Origin: a bacterium
GTDB taxonomy: Bacteria; Myxococcota_A; UBA9042
Assembly (NCBI GenBank): GCA_030425545.1
Contig: JAUIAC010000010.1
Location: forward strand, 1-50,746
Length of the DNA stretch: 50,746 nucleotides
Reading direction: 5' to 3'
A model generated the notes under the pieces. The model ran no database searches, was not told the origin of the DNA, and saw only the letters and a list, made by a program, of their open reading frames with translations. The position numbers and the translations under genes are program-made. This document shows, piece by piece, positions 19,287 through 27,415 of this stretch; within the stretch, counting starts at the first letter, position 1, and each line of letters starts with the position of its first letter.

Positions 19287-20459
19287 ATGCCCTGTCCACG
19301 ACGCTTTATCCCGGCCGGAGCCCTGCTCTTGGCCGTGTGCCTGTCCGCGCCGCAGCCCGCCGTCGCGGACCCTGGCGCACAGGGCGCGGACGCAAGCCCT
19401 GCGCCGCTCCCCGCCCCCGCGACCTTGGCGCGAGACGCCGACGGCCCTGTGCTCCGCCGCCGCTTCTCCGGGGGCGTGGTCGCCCTGCAGCGGCGTCAGT
19501 TTGGCGTCGCGCGGCGCTCGCTGGACCAGGTCGCCCGGGAGTCTCAGTTCCCTGAGCGCGCCGCCGCCGCCGCCGCGCTCTCGCGTTACGCCGCCCGGCT
19601 GCAGGCGCTCGGTCTCACCAACGCGCCGCCGGACGACCCCAGCGCTGGGCGCACCGAGTTCATCGTCTCGTCCACCCTCGGCGCGGCCTACGCTGGAGCG
19701 GTGGTGCTGGACCTCATCGACAACGACGACGTGCGCGTCGGGGCTGGCGTCATGCTGCTGTCGACCGGCCTCGGGCTGGCCGGCTCCATCTACGGCTCCC
19801 GTGGCCTGCGCATCACTGAGGCCACCGGCGAGGCCTATGCGTCGGGCATGGTGTGGGGCGCCGCCACCGGCCTGCTGCTGACGCTCGGCGCCGACGTGGA
19901 GACGTCCGAGTCGATGCAGCTGGCCACGCTCGCGGGCGGCTTCGCCGGTGGGGCGCTGGCCTTCGCGCTCAGCGACCACCTCGACCCAACGCGTGGGCAG
20001 GTCAACTTCGTCGGCACGGGCGCGATCCTGGGCGTGGCGACCTCGGCCCTGACGCTCGTGGTGGTTCAGCCTGACAACGTCCAGTCGACCACCGTCGCGT
20101 GGACCGTGCTCGGCGGGCTGCAGGTGGGCACGCTCGCCGCTGCGGCGCTGCTGCCCGAGATCGACTGGAGCGTGTCCCGCACCCGCCTGGTGACCCTGGG
20201 CGCGGCGGTCGGCGTGCTCACGGGCTGGGGGGTGATGATGCTGGTCAGCGGCGACGACAGCCTCGAGCCGCGCGCGGTGGGCGGCATGGCCCTCGCGGGG
20301 CTCTGGGGCGGGTTTGGCCTGGCCGCCTGGCTCACAGAGGACATGAAGCCGGACCCGCGCTACACCGCGCCGCGCGTGACCGGCGCCCTCGCGCCAACGG
20401 TCCTGGCCACGGCGCGAGGCCGCGCCGCCCCCGGCCTCGCCTGGTCCGGTCGCTTCTGA
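19287..20459 (+). CDS. Secreted/membrane protein of unknown function
   Basis: A 390-residue protein with a signal peptide (MPCPRRFIPAGALLLAVCLS..., probably cut near VADP). A short helical segment (ALQRRQFGVARRSLDQVARES) follows, and then a chain of about eight Gly/Ala/Leu-rich hydrophobic segments alternating with short polar turns (for example TEFIVSSTLGAAYAGAVVLD and GVMLLSTGLGLAGSIYGSRG). This resembles glycine-zipper membrane proteins seen often in myxobacterial genomes; no named family is recognised. The ATG at 19287 is chosen because a GGAG site lies 6 nt upstream; an in-frame GTG at 19263 sits inside the hairpin. It ends 31 bp from the convergent dehydrogenase stop. Confidence 0.75.
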   Translation: MPCPRRFIPAGALLLAVCLSAPQPAVADPGAQGADASPAPLPAPATLARDADGPVLRRRFSGGVVALQRRQFGVARRSLDQVARESQFPERAAAAAALSRYAARLQALGLTNAPPDDPSAGRTEFIVSSTLGAAYAGAVVLDLIDNDDVRVGAGVMLLSTGLGLAGSIYGSRGLRITEATGEAYASGMVWGAATGLLLTLGADVETSESMQLATLAGGFAGGALAFALSDHLDPTRGQVNFVGTGAILGVATSALTLVVVQPDNVQSTTVAWTVLGGLQVGTLAAAALLPEIDWSVSRTRLVTLGAAVGVLTGWGVMMLVSGDDSLEPRAVGGMALAGLWGGFGLAAWLTEDMKPDPRYTAPRVTGALAPTVLATARGRAAPGLAWSGRF

Positions 20460-20490
20460 CCCGCGGCCAGGGCTGTGGCCGGCGCCGGGC

Positions 20491-21384
20491 TCAGCTGTAG
20501 GTGTAGAAGCCGCGCCCGGACTTGCGGCCGAGCCAGCCGGCGTCGACGTACTTCCGCAGCAGCGGGCAGGGGCGGTACTTGCTGTCCCCGAGGCCGCTGT
20601 GCAGCACCTCCATGATGGCGAGCACCGTGTCGAGCCCGATGAAGTCGGCCAGCGTCAGCGGGCCCATGGGGTGGTTCAGCCCGAGCTTGCAGCTCGCGTC
20701 GATGTCCGCTGGCGTCGCGACGCCCTCCATCACCGCGTAGCAGGCCTCGTTGATGAAGGGGATCAGCACCCGGTTGACGATGAAGCCCGGGTAGTCCTGG
20801 CTCTCGCACACGGTCTTGCCCATCTTCGCGGCCAGCGCGCGGGTCTGCGCGAAGGTCTCGTCCGAGGTCGGCAGGCCGCGGATCAGCTCCACCAGCTTCA
20901 TCACCGGCACCGGGTTCATGAAGTGCATGCCAACGACCCGGTCGGGCCGGCGCGTGGCCGCGCACAGCCGCGTGATCGGGATCGACGACGTGTTGCTCGC
21001 GAGGATCGCCCGCGGGTTCACCAACGCGTCCAGCTTGGCGAAGAGGTCGCGCTTGATCGCCTCGTTCTCGACGATGGCCTCGACGGCGAAGTCGACGTCG
21101 GCCAGGTCTTCGAAGGTCGCCGTGGTCTGGATGCGCGCGCTCACCGACGCCGCCGTCTCGCCCTCGGGCAGCCGCCCCTTGGCCTCCAGCTTGGCCAGCG
21201 AGCGCTCCATGCCCGCCGAGGCCCGCGCCAGGGCGTCCTCCTGCAGGTCGTAGAGCCGCACGTGCAGGCCCGACTGCGCCGCCACCTGGGCGATGCCCGC
21301 GCCCATCTGCCCGCTGCCGATCACGGCGATGCGCTCGATGTGTCCAATGTCTGCCGTCGGGGTCGTGCTCACGGGCTCGGTCAT
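20491..21384 (-). CDS. 3-hydroxyacyl-CoA (3-hydroxybutyryl-CoA) dehydrogenase
   Basis: A 297-residue NAD(P)-dependent enzyme converting 3-hydroxyacyl-CoA to 3-oxoacyl-CoA in fatty-acid or butyrate metabolism. The Rossmann motif is [18 protein letters not shown], with [27 protein letters not shown], the catalytic His in [17 protein letters not shown], then [20 protein letters not shown] and the C-terminal [16 protein letters not shown] dimerisation domain. Length matches stand-alone Hbd/FadB2-type enzymes. The ATG at 21384 has an AGGAG site; the frame upstream belongs to the divergent gene. It stands alone in the window, with no thiolase or crotonase beside it, so the pathway is open. Confidence 0.94.
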   Translation of the reverse strand: MTEPVSTTPTADIGHIERIAVIGSGQMGAGIAQVAAQSGLHVRLYDLQEDALARASAGMERSLAKLEAKGRLPEGETAASVSARIQTTATFEDLADVDFAVEAIVENEAIKRDLFAKLDALVNPRAILASNTSSIPITRLCAATRRPDRVVGMHFMNPVPVMKLVELIRGLPTSDETFAQTRALAAKMGKTVCESQDYPGFIVNRVLIPFINEACYAVMEGVATPADIDASCKLGLNHPMGPLTLADFIGLDTVLAIMEVLHSGLGDSKYRPCPLLRKYVDAGWLGRKSGRGFYTYS

Positions 21385-21481
21385 GATGGGCTCCTCTGAG
21401 GTTGCCGCCCGCTTGTGGCACGCTGCGCGGGTGTTCGACAAGGCCCGAGCATCCGCAGTGCCCACGTCCGCAGGAGCCGCC

Positions 21482-21823
21482 ATGACCTCCCCGACCGATC
21501 TGCAACCGCCTGAGCTGCGTCGGATTCGCATGCAGCTGGCGCGCAAGGGCATGGAGGTCAACGGTCAGCTGACCACGCTGCTGGCGGGGCAGAACGCCCG
21601 GCTGCTCGACCTGAAGATGCCCCACGAACAGACGCCCGGGCTCAAGCCGCAGGAGAAGCTGCGCCGCTACCTGGACCAGATCATCCGCGCACAGCGGCGC
21701 CTGGGGACCGACGCGTGGGGCAAGTGCGTGACGTGCGGGACCGCGCTGCCGCCGCAGGCCCTCAGCGACACGCCGTGGCTGGAAGAGTGTGAGCCGTGCA
21801 AGAACGACACGGGGCTCTGGTAG
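21482..21823 (+). CDS. Small DksA/TraR-type zinc finger protein
   Basis: A 113-residue protein with a helical N-terminus ([21 protein letters not shown]) and a C4 zinc finger: [16 protein letters not shown], then WLEECEPCK (CxxC...CxxC). This is the DksA/TraR C-terminal arrangement. The coiled-coil tip acidic pair of true DksA (DxxDxA) is not evident, so it may not act on RNA polymerase in the same way. The ATG at 21482 has an AGGAG site 6 nt upstream. It is divergent from the dehydrogenase (97 bp shared promoter region) and converges on the four-helix membrane-protein gene. Confidence 0.83.
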   Translation: MTSPTDLQPPELRRIRMQLARKGMEVNGQLTTLLAGQNARLLDLKMPHEQTPGLKPQEKLRRYLDQIIRAQRRLGTDAWGKCVTCGTALPPQALSDTPWLEECEPCKNDTGLW

Positions 21824-21845
21824 CGCCAGCGCGCGGCCCGGCCTG

Positions 21846-22259
21846 CTACGGCTTCGGCGCGGCGAGGCGCCCCGCGAGCCAGCCCATGGGCAGGTAGGCC
21901 ACCACCAGATCCAGCGCGATGAACCACACCGGCGCGGGGATCATGAACACGTTGGCGATGCCGCCGAGCAGGAAGAACACGCCGATGCCCATGGCGAAGC
22001 GGGCCTGATGCGTCGCCGCGACCTTGGCCGCCACCAGCGCCCCGACCAGGGTCCCGAGCGCGTGGGCCAGAAAGGGGAAGACGAAGTGCCGCGGCTCGAG
22101 CCGGTGTGCGAACTTGGCCAGGCTCTCGCCGTCGGTGGGATCGATCTCGGGCGGGAGCGGGATCACCGACCCGCTCGCCATGATCAACCCCATGTTCACC
22201 GAGCTGCCCACCACGAACCCCGCGATCACCGCGAGCACATTGCGCACCACCGGGCTCAT
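21846..22259 (-). CDS. Four-helix membrane protein, last gene of the radical SAM operon
   Basis: A 137-residue inner-membrane protein with four hydrophobic segments: NVLAVIAGFVVGSSVNMGLI, FVFPFLAHALGTLVGALVAA, FAMGIGVFFLLGGIANVFMI and WFIALDLVVAYLPMGWLAG. The loop after helix 1 has the PLPPEIDPTDGESLAKFAH segment; similar small proteins occur widely as unnamed conserved membrane proteins. Function unknown. Its ATG overlaps the MscS stop as ATGA, so it is coupled to the channel and through it to the radical SAM gene; whether it takes part in that system is inference. Confidence 0.82.
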   Translation of the reverse strand: MSPVVRNVLAVIAGFVVGSSVNMGLIMASGSVIPLPPEIDPTDGESLAKFAHRLEPRHFVFPFLAHALGTLVGALVAAKVAATHQARFAMGIGVFFLLGGIANVFMIPAPVWFIALDLVVAYLPMGWLAGRLAAPKP

Positions 22260-23359
22260 GCGCCACCTCCAGCGTCTTGGACCAGGTGGATGGTGCGGGT
22301 CGGGAAGGCAAAGCGAAAGCCTTCGCGCTCGAAGCGCTTTCGAATCGACAGGTTGACCTGGCTCTTCACCTCGACCCAGTCGGTGGGGTTGGTGATGAAG
22401 TACACCACCCGCAGGTCCAGGCTGTGTGGGCCGTATTCGATGAAGTGGACCCGCACGTCCGCGTGGGTGCCCGGCTGCTCCGCCACACAGCTGCGCAGCG
22501 CCGCCATGGCCCGCTCGAGCTCGTCGGCGCTCGTGTCATAGGTCAGCCCGAGGTGGGTCTCCACCGTCAGCCCCTTGTGCACGCTGAGGTTGAGGATCGG
22601 CGCCTCGGCCAGCTTCTTGTTGGGCACGATGACCCGCACCCCAGCGCTCGTCAGGATCTTGCTCGACCGCAGCCCCACGTCCGTGACCCGGCCGCTGTGG
22701 CTCTCGTACTGGATGAAGTCGCCCACGTCGTAGGGGCGGTCGGTCATGATCTGCAGGCTGCCGAGCACGTTCCCCAGGGTCTCCTGCGCGGCCAGAGCGA
22801 CGGCCAGACCGCCGATGCCGAGGCCCGTGATCAGGCTGACGATGTCGAAGCCGAAGGTCTTGAGTACGCCGATGCCGACGACGATGACCACGCCGATCTT
22901 GGTGAACTTGCGGCCGAACTCCACGGCCTGCGAGGCGACGCCCGTGGGGCCCAGGCCGACCCAGCGCGACACCCCGTGGCGGAAGACGACGTCGACCGCA
23001 CGCAGCAGCAGCACCGCCAGCAGGACGTCGAAGGCGATCGTGAGGCCGTTGCTGATCACCGAGTGCAGGTTGACCGGCATGGACAGGACGGCGGCGCAGA
23101 CGTGGCCGAAGGGCAGCAGCACCATGGCCGAGAGCGGGCCGACCGCACCCTCGACCAGCCGGTCGTCGAGGTCGGTCTCGGTCATGCCGGCGAGGCGCGG
23201 CAGCACGCGCCCCAGCACAAAGCGGGCCGCGCGCGCGAAGAGCACGCCCAGCACCAGCACCAGCAGCACGATGAGGTAGTCGCGCACCGAGTTGCCGCCG
23301 AAACGCGTCGTGCCGGCCCGCTCCAGGCCGGAGAGCACGGGCTCGATGACCGCCATCAT
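22256..23359 (-). CDS. MscS-family mechanosensitive ion channel
   Basis: A 367-residue channel. Hydrophobic helices lie at about 27-50, 75-95 and 105-130. The pore helix and start of the beta domain read GLGIGGLAVALAAQETLGNVLGS, then DRPYDVGDFI, SGRVTDVGLRSSKI and VPNKKLAEAPILN, all diagnostic of MscS. The C-terminal alpha-beta vestibule region is complete (HFIEYGPHSLDLRVVYFI). It releases solutes under membrane tension. Its start overlaps the radical SAM stop as ATGA and its stop overlaps the next start, an unusual tight link to a maturase operon. The first of two adjacent Met codons at 23359 is used, with a GGAG site upstream. Confidence 0.93.
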   Translation of the reverse strand: MMAVIEPVLSGLERAGTTRFGGNSVRDYLIVLLVLVLGVLFARAARFVLGRVLPRLAGMTETDLDDRLVEGAVGPLSAMVLLPFGHVCAAVLSMPVNLHSVISNGLTIAFDVLLAVLLLRAVDVVFRHGVSRWVGLGPTGVASQAVEFGRKFTKIGVVIVVGIGVLKTFGFDIVSLITGLGIGGLAVALAAQETLGNVLGSLQIMTDRPYDVGDFIQYESHSGRVTDVGLRSSKILTSAGVRVIVPNKKLAEAPILNLSVHKGLTVETHLGLTYDTSADELERAMAALRSCVAEQPGTHADVRVHFIEYGPHSLDLRVVYFITNPTDWVEVKSQVNLSIRKRFEREGFRFAFPTRTIHLVQDAGGGA

Positions 23360-25074
23360 GGGGACTCCGTGGGAGCGGCTGCGGTCGACGCCGCGGGTGC
23401 GGCGGTTGGCGCCGCTGGGGCGGCGGGCGTCGCGGGAGCCTTCGCAGCGGGCCCCGCGTCGGGCGCCGCCAGCCGGTCGCGGCGCGCCTGGGCTTCGCGG
23501 CCCAGAGACTCCAGCGCGGCGATGCGCAGGATCCGCGGGATGACCGCGCGAAACACCTCGCAGTAGGGCGAGCGCCCGTCGATGTGACCCTCGCGGCGGA
23601 AGAGCAGCAGCGGGCAGCCGCCGGCACACGAGGGCTTGTGCTTGCAGCCCGCACAGGTCGGGTTGCCGGCCTCGCGGGTGAAGGCGCCGAAGGGTCGCTG
23701 GGCCTGCAGCTGGGTGTCCAGGGGCAGGTCGCCGCTCAGCCGGCCCGCCTTGGGGTCGTGCAGCGCCGCCTGACAGGGGCTGAGGGCCCCCCGGTCGCCC
23801 AAGGCGACATAGGAGTCACCGGCGCCGCAGGCCTTGCCGATGGGGCGCCACAGGGAGAGGTCGCAGAAGTGGTGGGTCGCGCGAAAGGGCGGCGTCACGG
23901 GCTGACCGGCGTCGACCTGCGCCGCCACGTGGGCCTCGATGAGGTCGTAGCAGCGGTGAAACGTGGCCCGCACCCGGTCGAGGGCGGGGCCGCTGAGGAT
24001 GCCGGGCTCGAAGCTGTCGCGCCGCATCTCGCCGCAGCGCTCGGCCCCCTCCCGGTCGTTCAGCCGCGCCGCGCCCCACTCGAGGTCGCGCACCAGGCTG
24101 TAGCGAAAGGCCAGGCCCTGGGACAGGAGCCACGCCGTGAGCTCGGGCAGCGTCGCCAGGTTGCTCTCGCCCACCGTCACCAGCATGTAGGGCCGCAGAC
24201 CCACCGCGCGCCACCGGGCCAGGCCGCGCTCCAGGAGCGCGAAGCTGCCGCCGCCGCCGCGCTTCGGGCGCATGCGATCCTGGGTCTCGCCCAGCCCGTC
24301 GACGCTCACCGAGAGCCCGAGTCCGCGCTCCATCACCCACTCTGGCGCGCCCTCGGGGACCACCGTGCCGTTGGTCAGGATCGCGCCCGAGAAGGTGACA
24401 CCGTGGGCGGCGCAGCGGCGGGTCGCCTCGTCGACGACCCGGCGCAGCGCGCTGAACTGCAGCATCGGCTCGCCGCCAGCGAAGCGGGCGTGAATGCGGC
24501 CCCAGCGGCCCGTGCGCGCGGTGTGCTCGATGCTGCTCAGCATCGCCGCCTCGGTGCCCGCGTCGAGCCGGTCCTTGGACTTGTCGATGTAGCAGTAGGG
24601 GCAGTCGAGGTTGCACGCGTTGGTCAGGTGCAGCCACAGGTGAAAGGTGCCCTTGGACGGTGTCGGGGCCACGGCGCCCTCCCCACGGGCCCCTGGAGCC
24701 GGGCGCTTCGGCCCGCGCGGACGGACGCCCCGTGTGCGCAGCAGCCCGCTCTTGAGCAGCGTGGGCACCGCGGCCAGGAGCGCGCGTCGTCGCTGCGCGT
24801 CGCCGTCGGCGAGGCGCGCCACCAGATCCCCGAGGGGCTGGCCGTGGGCGCTGTCGAGCAGCATGCCGGCGGCCGGCGAGAGCAGCACGAGCGCGTCGTG
24901 CCCCGCCGGGTCGTGGCCAAAGCGTCGGCCGCGTACCACGCCCAGGTGCAGCTGGGGCGCGCGTCGCACGGGGCGGCTCAGCAGGTCGTTGAGGTCCGCC
25001 GGCAGCTCCCCCGGACGCAGCGACGCCGTGGTCACCGGACCACCCGGAGCGGCGTACGTGGCCAGGGGCGGCAT
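23356..25074 (-). CDS. Radical SAM/SPASM maturase with N-terminal RRE-like region
   Basis: A 572-residue protein. Residues 40-115 (LVLLSPAAGMLLDSAHGQPL, then VPTLLKSGLLR) resemble the PqqD-like RiPP recognition element. The radical SAM core starts at LTNACNLDCPYCY, with cluster ligands C154, C158 and C161, then FAGGEP and LTNGTVVP. The C-terminal SPASM region (about 420-560) has many Cys: KACGAGDSY, LSPCQAA, CAGCKHKPSCAGGCP and SPYCEVF, ligands for auxiliary 4Fe-4S clusters. Such enzymes install thioether or C-C crosslinks in peptides. It begins 4 bp after the stop of the Cys-ladder protein, its likely substrate. An Ala/Pro-rich C-terminal tail follows the last Cys. The exact reaction is unknown. 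Confidence 0.9.
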   Translation of the reverse strand: MPPLATYAAPGGPVTTASLRPGELPADLNDLLSRPVRRAPQLHLGVVRGRRFGHDPAGHDALVLLSPAAGMLLDSAHGQPLGDLVARLADGDAQRRRALLAAVPTLLKSGLLRTRGVRPRGPKRPAPGARGEGAVAPTPSKGTFHLWLHLTNACNLDCPYCYIDKSKDRLDAGTEAAMLSSIEHTARTGRWGRIHARFAGGEPMLQFSALRRVVDEATRRCAAHGVTFSGAILTNGTVVPEGAPEWVMERGLGLSVSVDGLGETQDRMRPKRGGGGSFALLERGLARWRAVGLRPYMLVTVGESNLATLPELTAWLLSQGLAFRYSLVRDLEWGAARLNDREGAERCGEMRRDSFEPGILSGPALDRVRATFHRCYDLIEAHVAAQVDAGQPVTPPFRATHHFCDLSLWRPIGKACGAGDSYVALGDRGALSPCQAALHDPKAGRLSGDLPLDTQLQAQRPFGAFTREAGNPTCAGCKHKPSCAGGCPLLLFRREGHIDGRSPYCEVFRAVIPRILRIAALESLGREAQARRDRLAAPDAGPAAKAPATPAAPAAPTAAPAASTAAAPTESP

Positions 25075-25078
25075 CGGC

Positions 25079-26314
25079 CTACCAGTCGCTGCAGTCAGAG
25101 CTGCAGTCCCAGGAGCAGTCGGAGCTGCAGTCCCAGGAGCAGTCGGAGCTGCAGTCCCAGGAGCAGTCGGAGCTGCAGTCCCACGAGCTCGCGTCCGAGC
25201 CGCCGCTGTCGTAGCCGGCGCAGTCGAAGTCGGTGCCGCCGCTGTCGCCGCCGTAGCCCGCCCAGGAGGTCTCCTCGGGCGCGTAGAGGCCGGCCGCGTC
25301 GTCGTCCCAGACCGCGGCGTCGAAGTCGAGGTCCATGACGTCGTGCACACCGCTGAACTGGTCGGAGTAGCTCAGCATCTGGTCGGCGTCGCAGATCGGC
25401 GCGCCGTTGTAGTTCATCACGTGCACGGGCGCGCCGTAGTGCGACCAGCTCGACCCCAGGTGGCCGGCGCCGTAGCCCCAGCTGCTGCGCGGGGAGAGCA
25501 TCGCGTCGAGCACCATGAGGTTGACGAAGGTGTCCATGGGGTCGCGGTAGTAGGTGCCCCACGGGTCGTAGTGCGGGCCGTAGTAGCCCGCACGGGGGTA
25601 GTTGGGCGTCGCCCGCAGCGCGGCCGCCCTCGACGCTCGGTCAGCGCCCAGGTCGCGCACCTCGTCCCTGCTCGGCTTCACCACCTGCAGCTCCGGCGGG
25701 TCCACCTCCACCCGACCCTTGGGGAAGTGCCGCTGCAGCCCGTCCTGTACGCGCGTGCAGAGGTCGCCCAACAGCGCCTTGTACGTGGGCACCAGCTGGG
25801 CGTCGCCGAGGCGCTTGCCGATGCGCTCCTTCGCCGCCTCCATGCCCTCGCCCTCGGTGGGGCGCAGCTCCAAGATGCGTCCGCCCATGGCCAGCGTGGC
25901 CGCAGGCTCCTCGCTCTTGTGCTTGGCCCGCACCGTGACCTCGATGAGCGTGTGCAGGCCGTTGCCCTCGTGCTCGAACACGGCCCGCAGGGTGTCGAAG
26001 CCGTCGTTGAAGCGGCCGTGCGCCCGCCGCATCGCGTCGACCAACAGGTCCGCGTCCGCCTTGCGTCCGGCGGTGTCCTGATAGATGACGTCGGTGTCGA
26101 CCACCAGGCTCACGGCGTTGTCGATGCCGGCCGCCAGCAGCCCCTTCTGCACCTGCTCGGTCAGCCGGAGCACGTCGCGCGTCAGCTTCAGCTCGCCTGT
26201 GCGCAGGTCGACGTCGGAGCCGAAGAAGAACTTCACCTTGTCCCACATGCCCGGCTCGCGGAAGACCTCTTCGCCGCCCGTGAGGTGGACGCGCCCCTGT
26301 GCTGTCAGTCGCAT
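25079..26314 (-). CDS. Putative radical SAM substrate with C-terminal CxxxCxxx ladder
   Basis: A 411-residue protein of no recognised family, without signal peptide or clear membrane helix. Residues 1-215 form a mixed alpha/beta region (RLTEQVQKGLLAAGIDNAVSL; TLIEVTVRAKHKSEEPAATLA). Residues 230-300 are Tyr/Pro/Gly-rich (NYPRAGYYGPHYDPWGTYY). An Asp/Ser/Gly-rich section leads to the C-terminus, where WDCSSDCS occurs four times (378-409), giving eight Cys exactly four residues apart (380 to 408), each with Asp at +3 and at -1. The adjacent SPASM maturase begins 4 bp downstream, so the ladder is the probable modification site (inference). A structural Cys-rich tail that is not modified is the alternative. 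GGAGG lies 9 nt before the ATG. Confidence 0.85.
   Translation of the reverse strand: MRLTAQGRVHLTGGEEVFREPGMWDKVKFFFGSDVDLRTGELKLTRDVLRLTEQVQKGLLAAGIDNAVSLVVDTDVIYQDTAGRKADADLLVDAMRRAHGRFNDGFDTLRAVFEHEGNGLHTLIEVTVRAKHKSEEPAATLAMGGRILELRPTEGEGMEAAKERIGKRLGDAQLVPTYKALLGDLCTRVQDGLQRHFPKGRVEVDPPELQVVKPSRDEVRDLGADRASRAAALRATPNYPRAGYYGPHYDPWGTYYRDPMDTFVNLMVLDAMLSPRSSWGYGAGHLGSSWSHYGAPVHVMNYNGAPICDADQMLSYSDQFSGVHDVMDLDFDAAVWDDDAAGLYAPEETSWAGYGGDSGGTDFDCAGYDSGGSDASSWDCSSDCSWDCSSDCSWDCSSDCSWDCSSDCSDW
25097..25183 (-). repeat. 24-bp tandem repeats encoding DCSSDCSW
   Basis: Three complete 24-bp copies (25097-25120, 25121-25144, 25145-25168; one mismatch in the first) plus a partial fourth to 25183. 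They are in frame and near-identical even at synonymous positions, which suggests recent duplication of the unit. Confidence 0.93.
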
Positions 26315-26386
26315 GCTCGTGTGCCTCCGCTCAGGCGCCGGCTCGCTGCTCGGCCGGCGCGCGCTGGTTGCGTGCTCTCCGTGGGC

Positions 26387-27301
26387 TCAGTTCAGCCGCT
26401 TGAGCGACTGGTGCATCTCCGCCGCCTGCTTGGTCAGCGTCTTGGCCTTGCTGATCGCCTCGCGGGTGGGGGTGGCCGCCTTCAGCGCGTCGATCTGCCC
26501 GGAGATGCCGGTGGCTTGAGACAGCAGCTGGTCGAACTGCGGGTGCCCCTCGAGCCCGTCGCTGCCCAGGTAGAACTCGGCCATGTGGTTCTCGGCGGGG
26601 TCGATGGCCGCTCGGAACTCGGCCTCCAGCGCCGCGTCGCGCTGCTTGCGCCGCCAGATGACGAAGCCGACGCCGCCCACGAGCAGCAGCAGAAAGAAGA
26701 TCGCGCCGAAGCCGAAGCCGGAGCTCGACTCCACCGCCGCAGCCGTGCCCACCGCTGTGGCCGCGCCCGTGCTCCTCGCCTTCTTGCCCTGCTTCTGGCT
26801 GTGTCCGAGCGCGCTGGGGATGCCGCTCATCAGCCCCGACATGCGCGCCATGGGGTCGCCGCCAGCGCTCATGACCTGCTTGAGCAGCCGCGACTTGTCG
26901 GCCTTGCTGATGCCGTTGCACCGCAGCGCCCACTTCTTGCCGTTCGACGCGATGAGCACGTCACCTTTGCCGAGGCCCAGCGTGTCGTAGAGCTTGGCGT
27001 ACGCGCCGACGCCGGTGTTGCCGTTGACGATGACCAGGAACACCTTGCCGCCGGTCTTGCTGGCGAGCGCCGCCGCCTGCCCCTCGAGCTTGGCCTTGAC
27101 CTGGTTGTTGATGGTGCCCGGCCCACGGACCACGGCGCTCGAGCCCGAGCTCTGCAGGATCTCAGCGACCTTCTTGGGGTTGGCCTGAGCGTCCTGCGGC
27201 GTCAGCGCAGCGAGCGTCAGCGCCAGCACCGCGAAGGGCAGGGCGCAGGGCCGGTGCAGCGAGCGGGCAAACCGGAGCGGGCGAGGGAGCGGTGCGGTCA
27301 T
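26387..27301 (-). CDS. TPM-like periplasmic domain protein with one transmembrane helix
   Basis: A 304-residue protein. The signal peptide ends near QDAQA/NP (about residue 40). The periplasmic part (LEGQAAALASKTGGKVFLVIV, then LGLGKGDVLIASNGKKW) has the strand-helix pattern of TPM domains, which occur in envelope proteins and often beside LemA and glycine/Cys-rich partners. One membrane helix lies near 198-218 (GFGFGAIFFLLLLVGGVGFV), then a basic stop-transfer RRKQR and a helical cytoplasmic tail. It is first in the operon, 72 bp upstream of the Cys-ladder gene. A role as membrane tether or in export of the modified product is inference. The ATG at 27301 starts a good signal peptide. Confidence 0.8.
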   Translation of the reverse strand: MTAPLPRPLRFARSLHRPCALPFAVLALTLAALTPQDAQANPKKVAEILQSSGSSAVVRGPGTINNQVKAKLEGQAAALASKTGGKVFLVIVNGNTGVGAYAKLYDTLGLGKGDVLIASNGKKWALRCNGISKADKSRLLKQVMSAGGDPMARMSGLMSGIPSALGHSQKQGKKARSTGAATAVGTAAAVESSSGFGFGAIFFLLLLVGGVGFVIWRRKQRDAALEAEFRAAIDPAENHMAEFYLGSDGLEGHPQFDQLLSQATGISGQIDALKAATPTREAISKAKTLTKQAAEMHQSLKRLN

Positions 27302-27415
27302 GGGGGCCTCCGAGGGGTGCCGAACCGTAGGTCGGGCGCCGAGCGAGCGCAACACGGCAGCGACGGCGGGTGGCGCAGGCGTGGCGTCCGCGTGGGCGCC
27401 CTGCGCGGGCGGCGC

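Noticed and set aside
25097..25183. CRISPR-like repeats
   Set aside because: The 24-bp units are directly adjacent with no spacers and encode DCSSDCSW in frame. The same reasoning excludes the arrays at 5326-5475 and 28645-28925.
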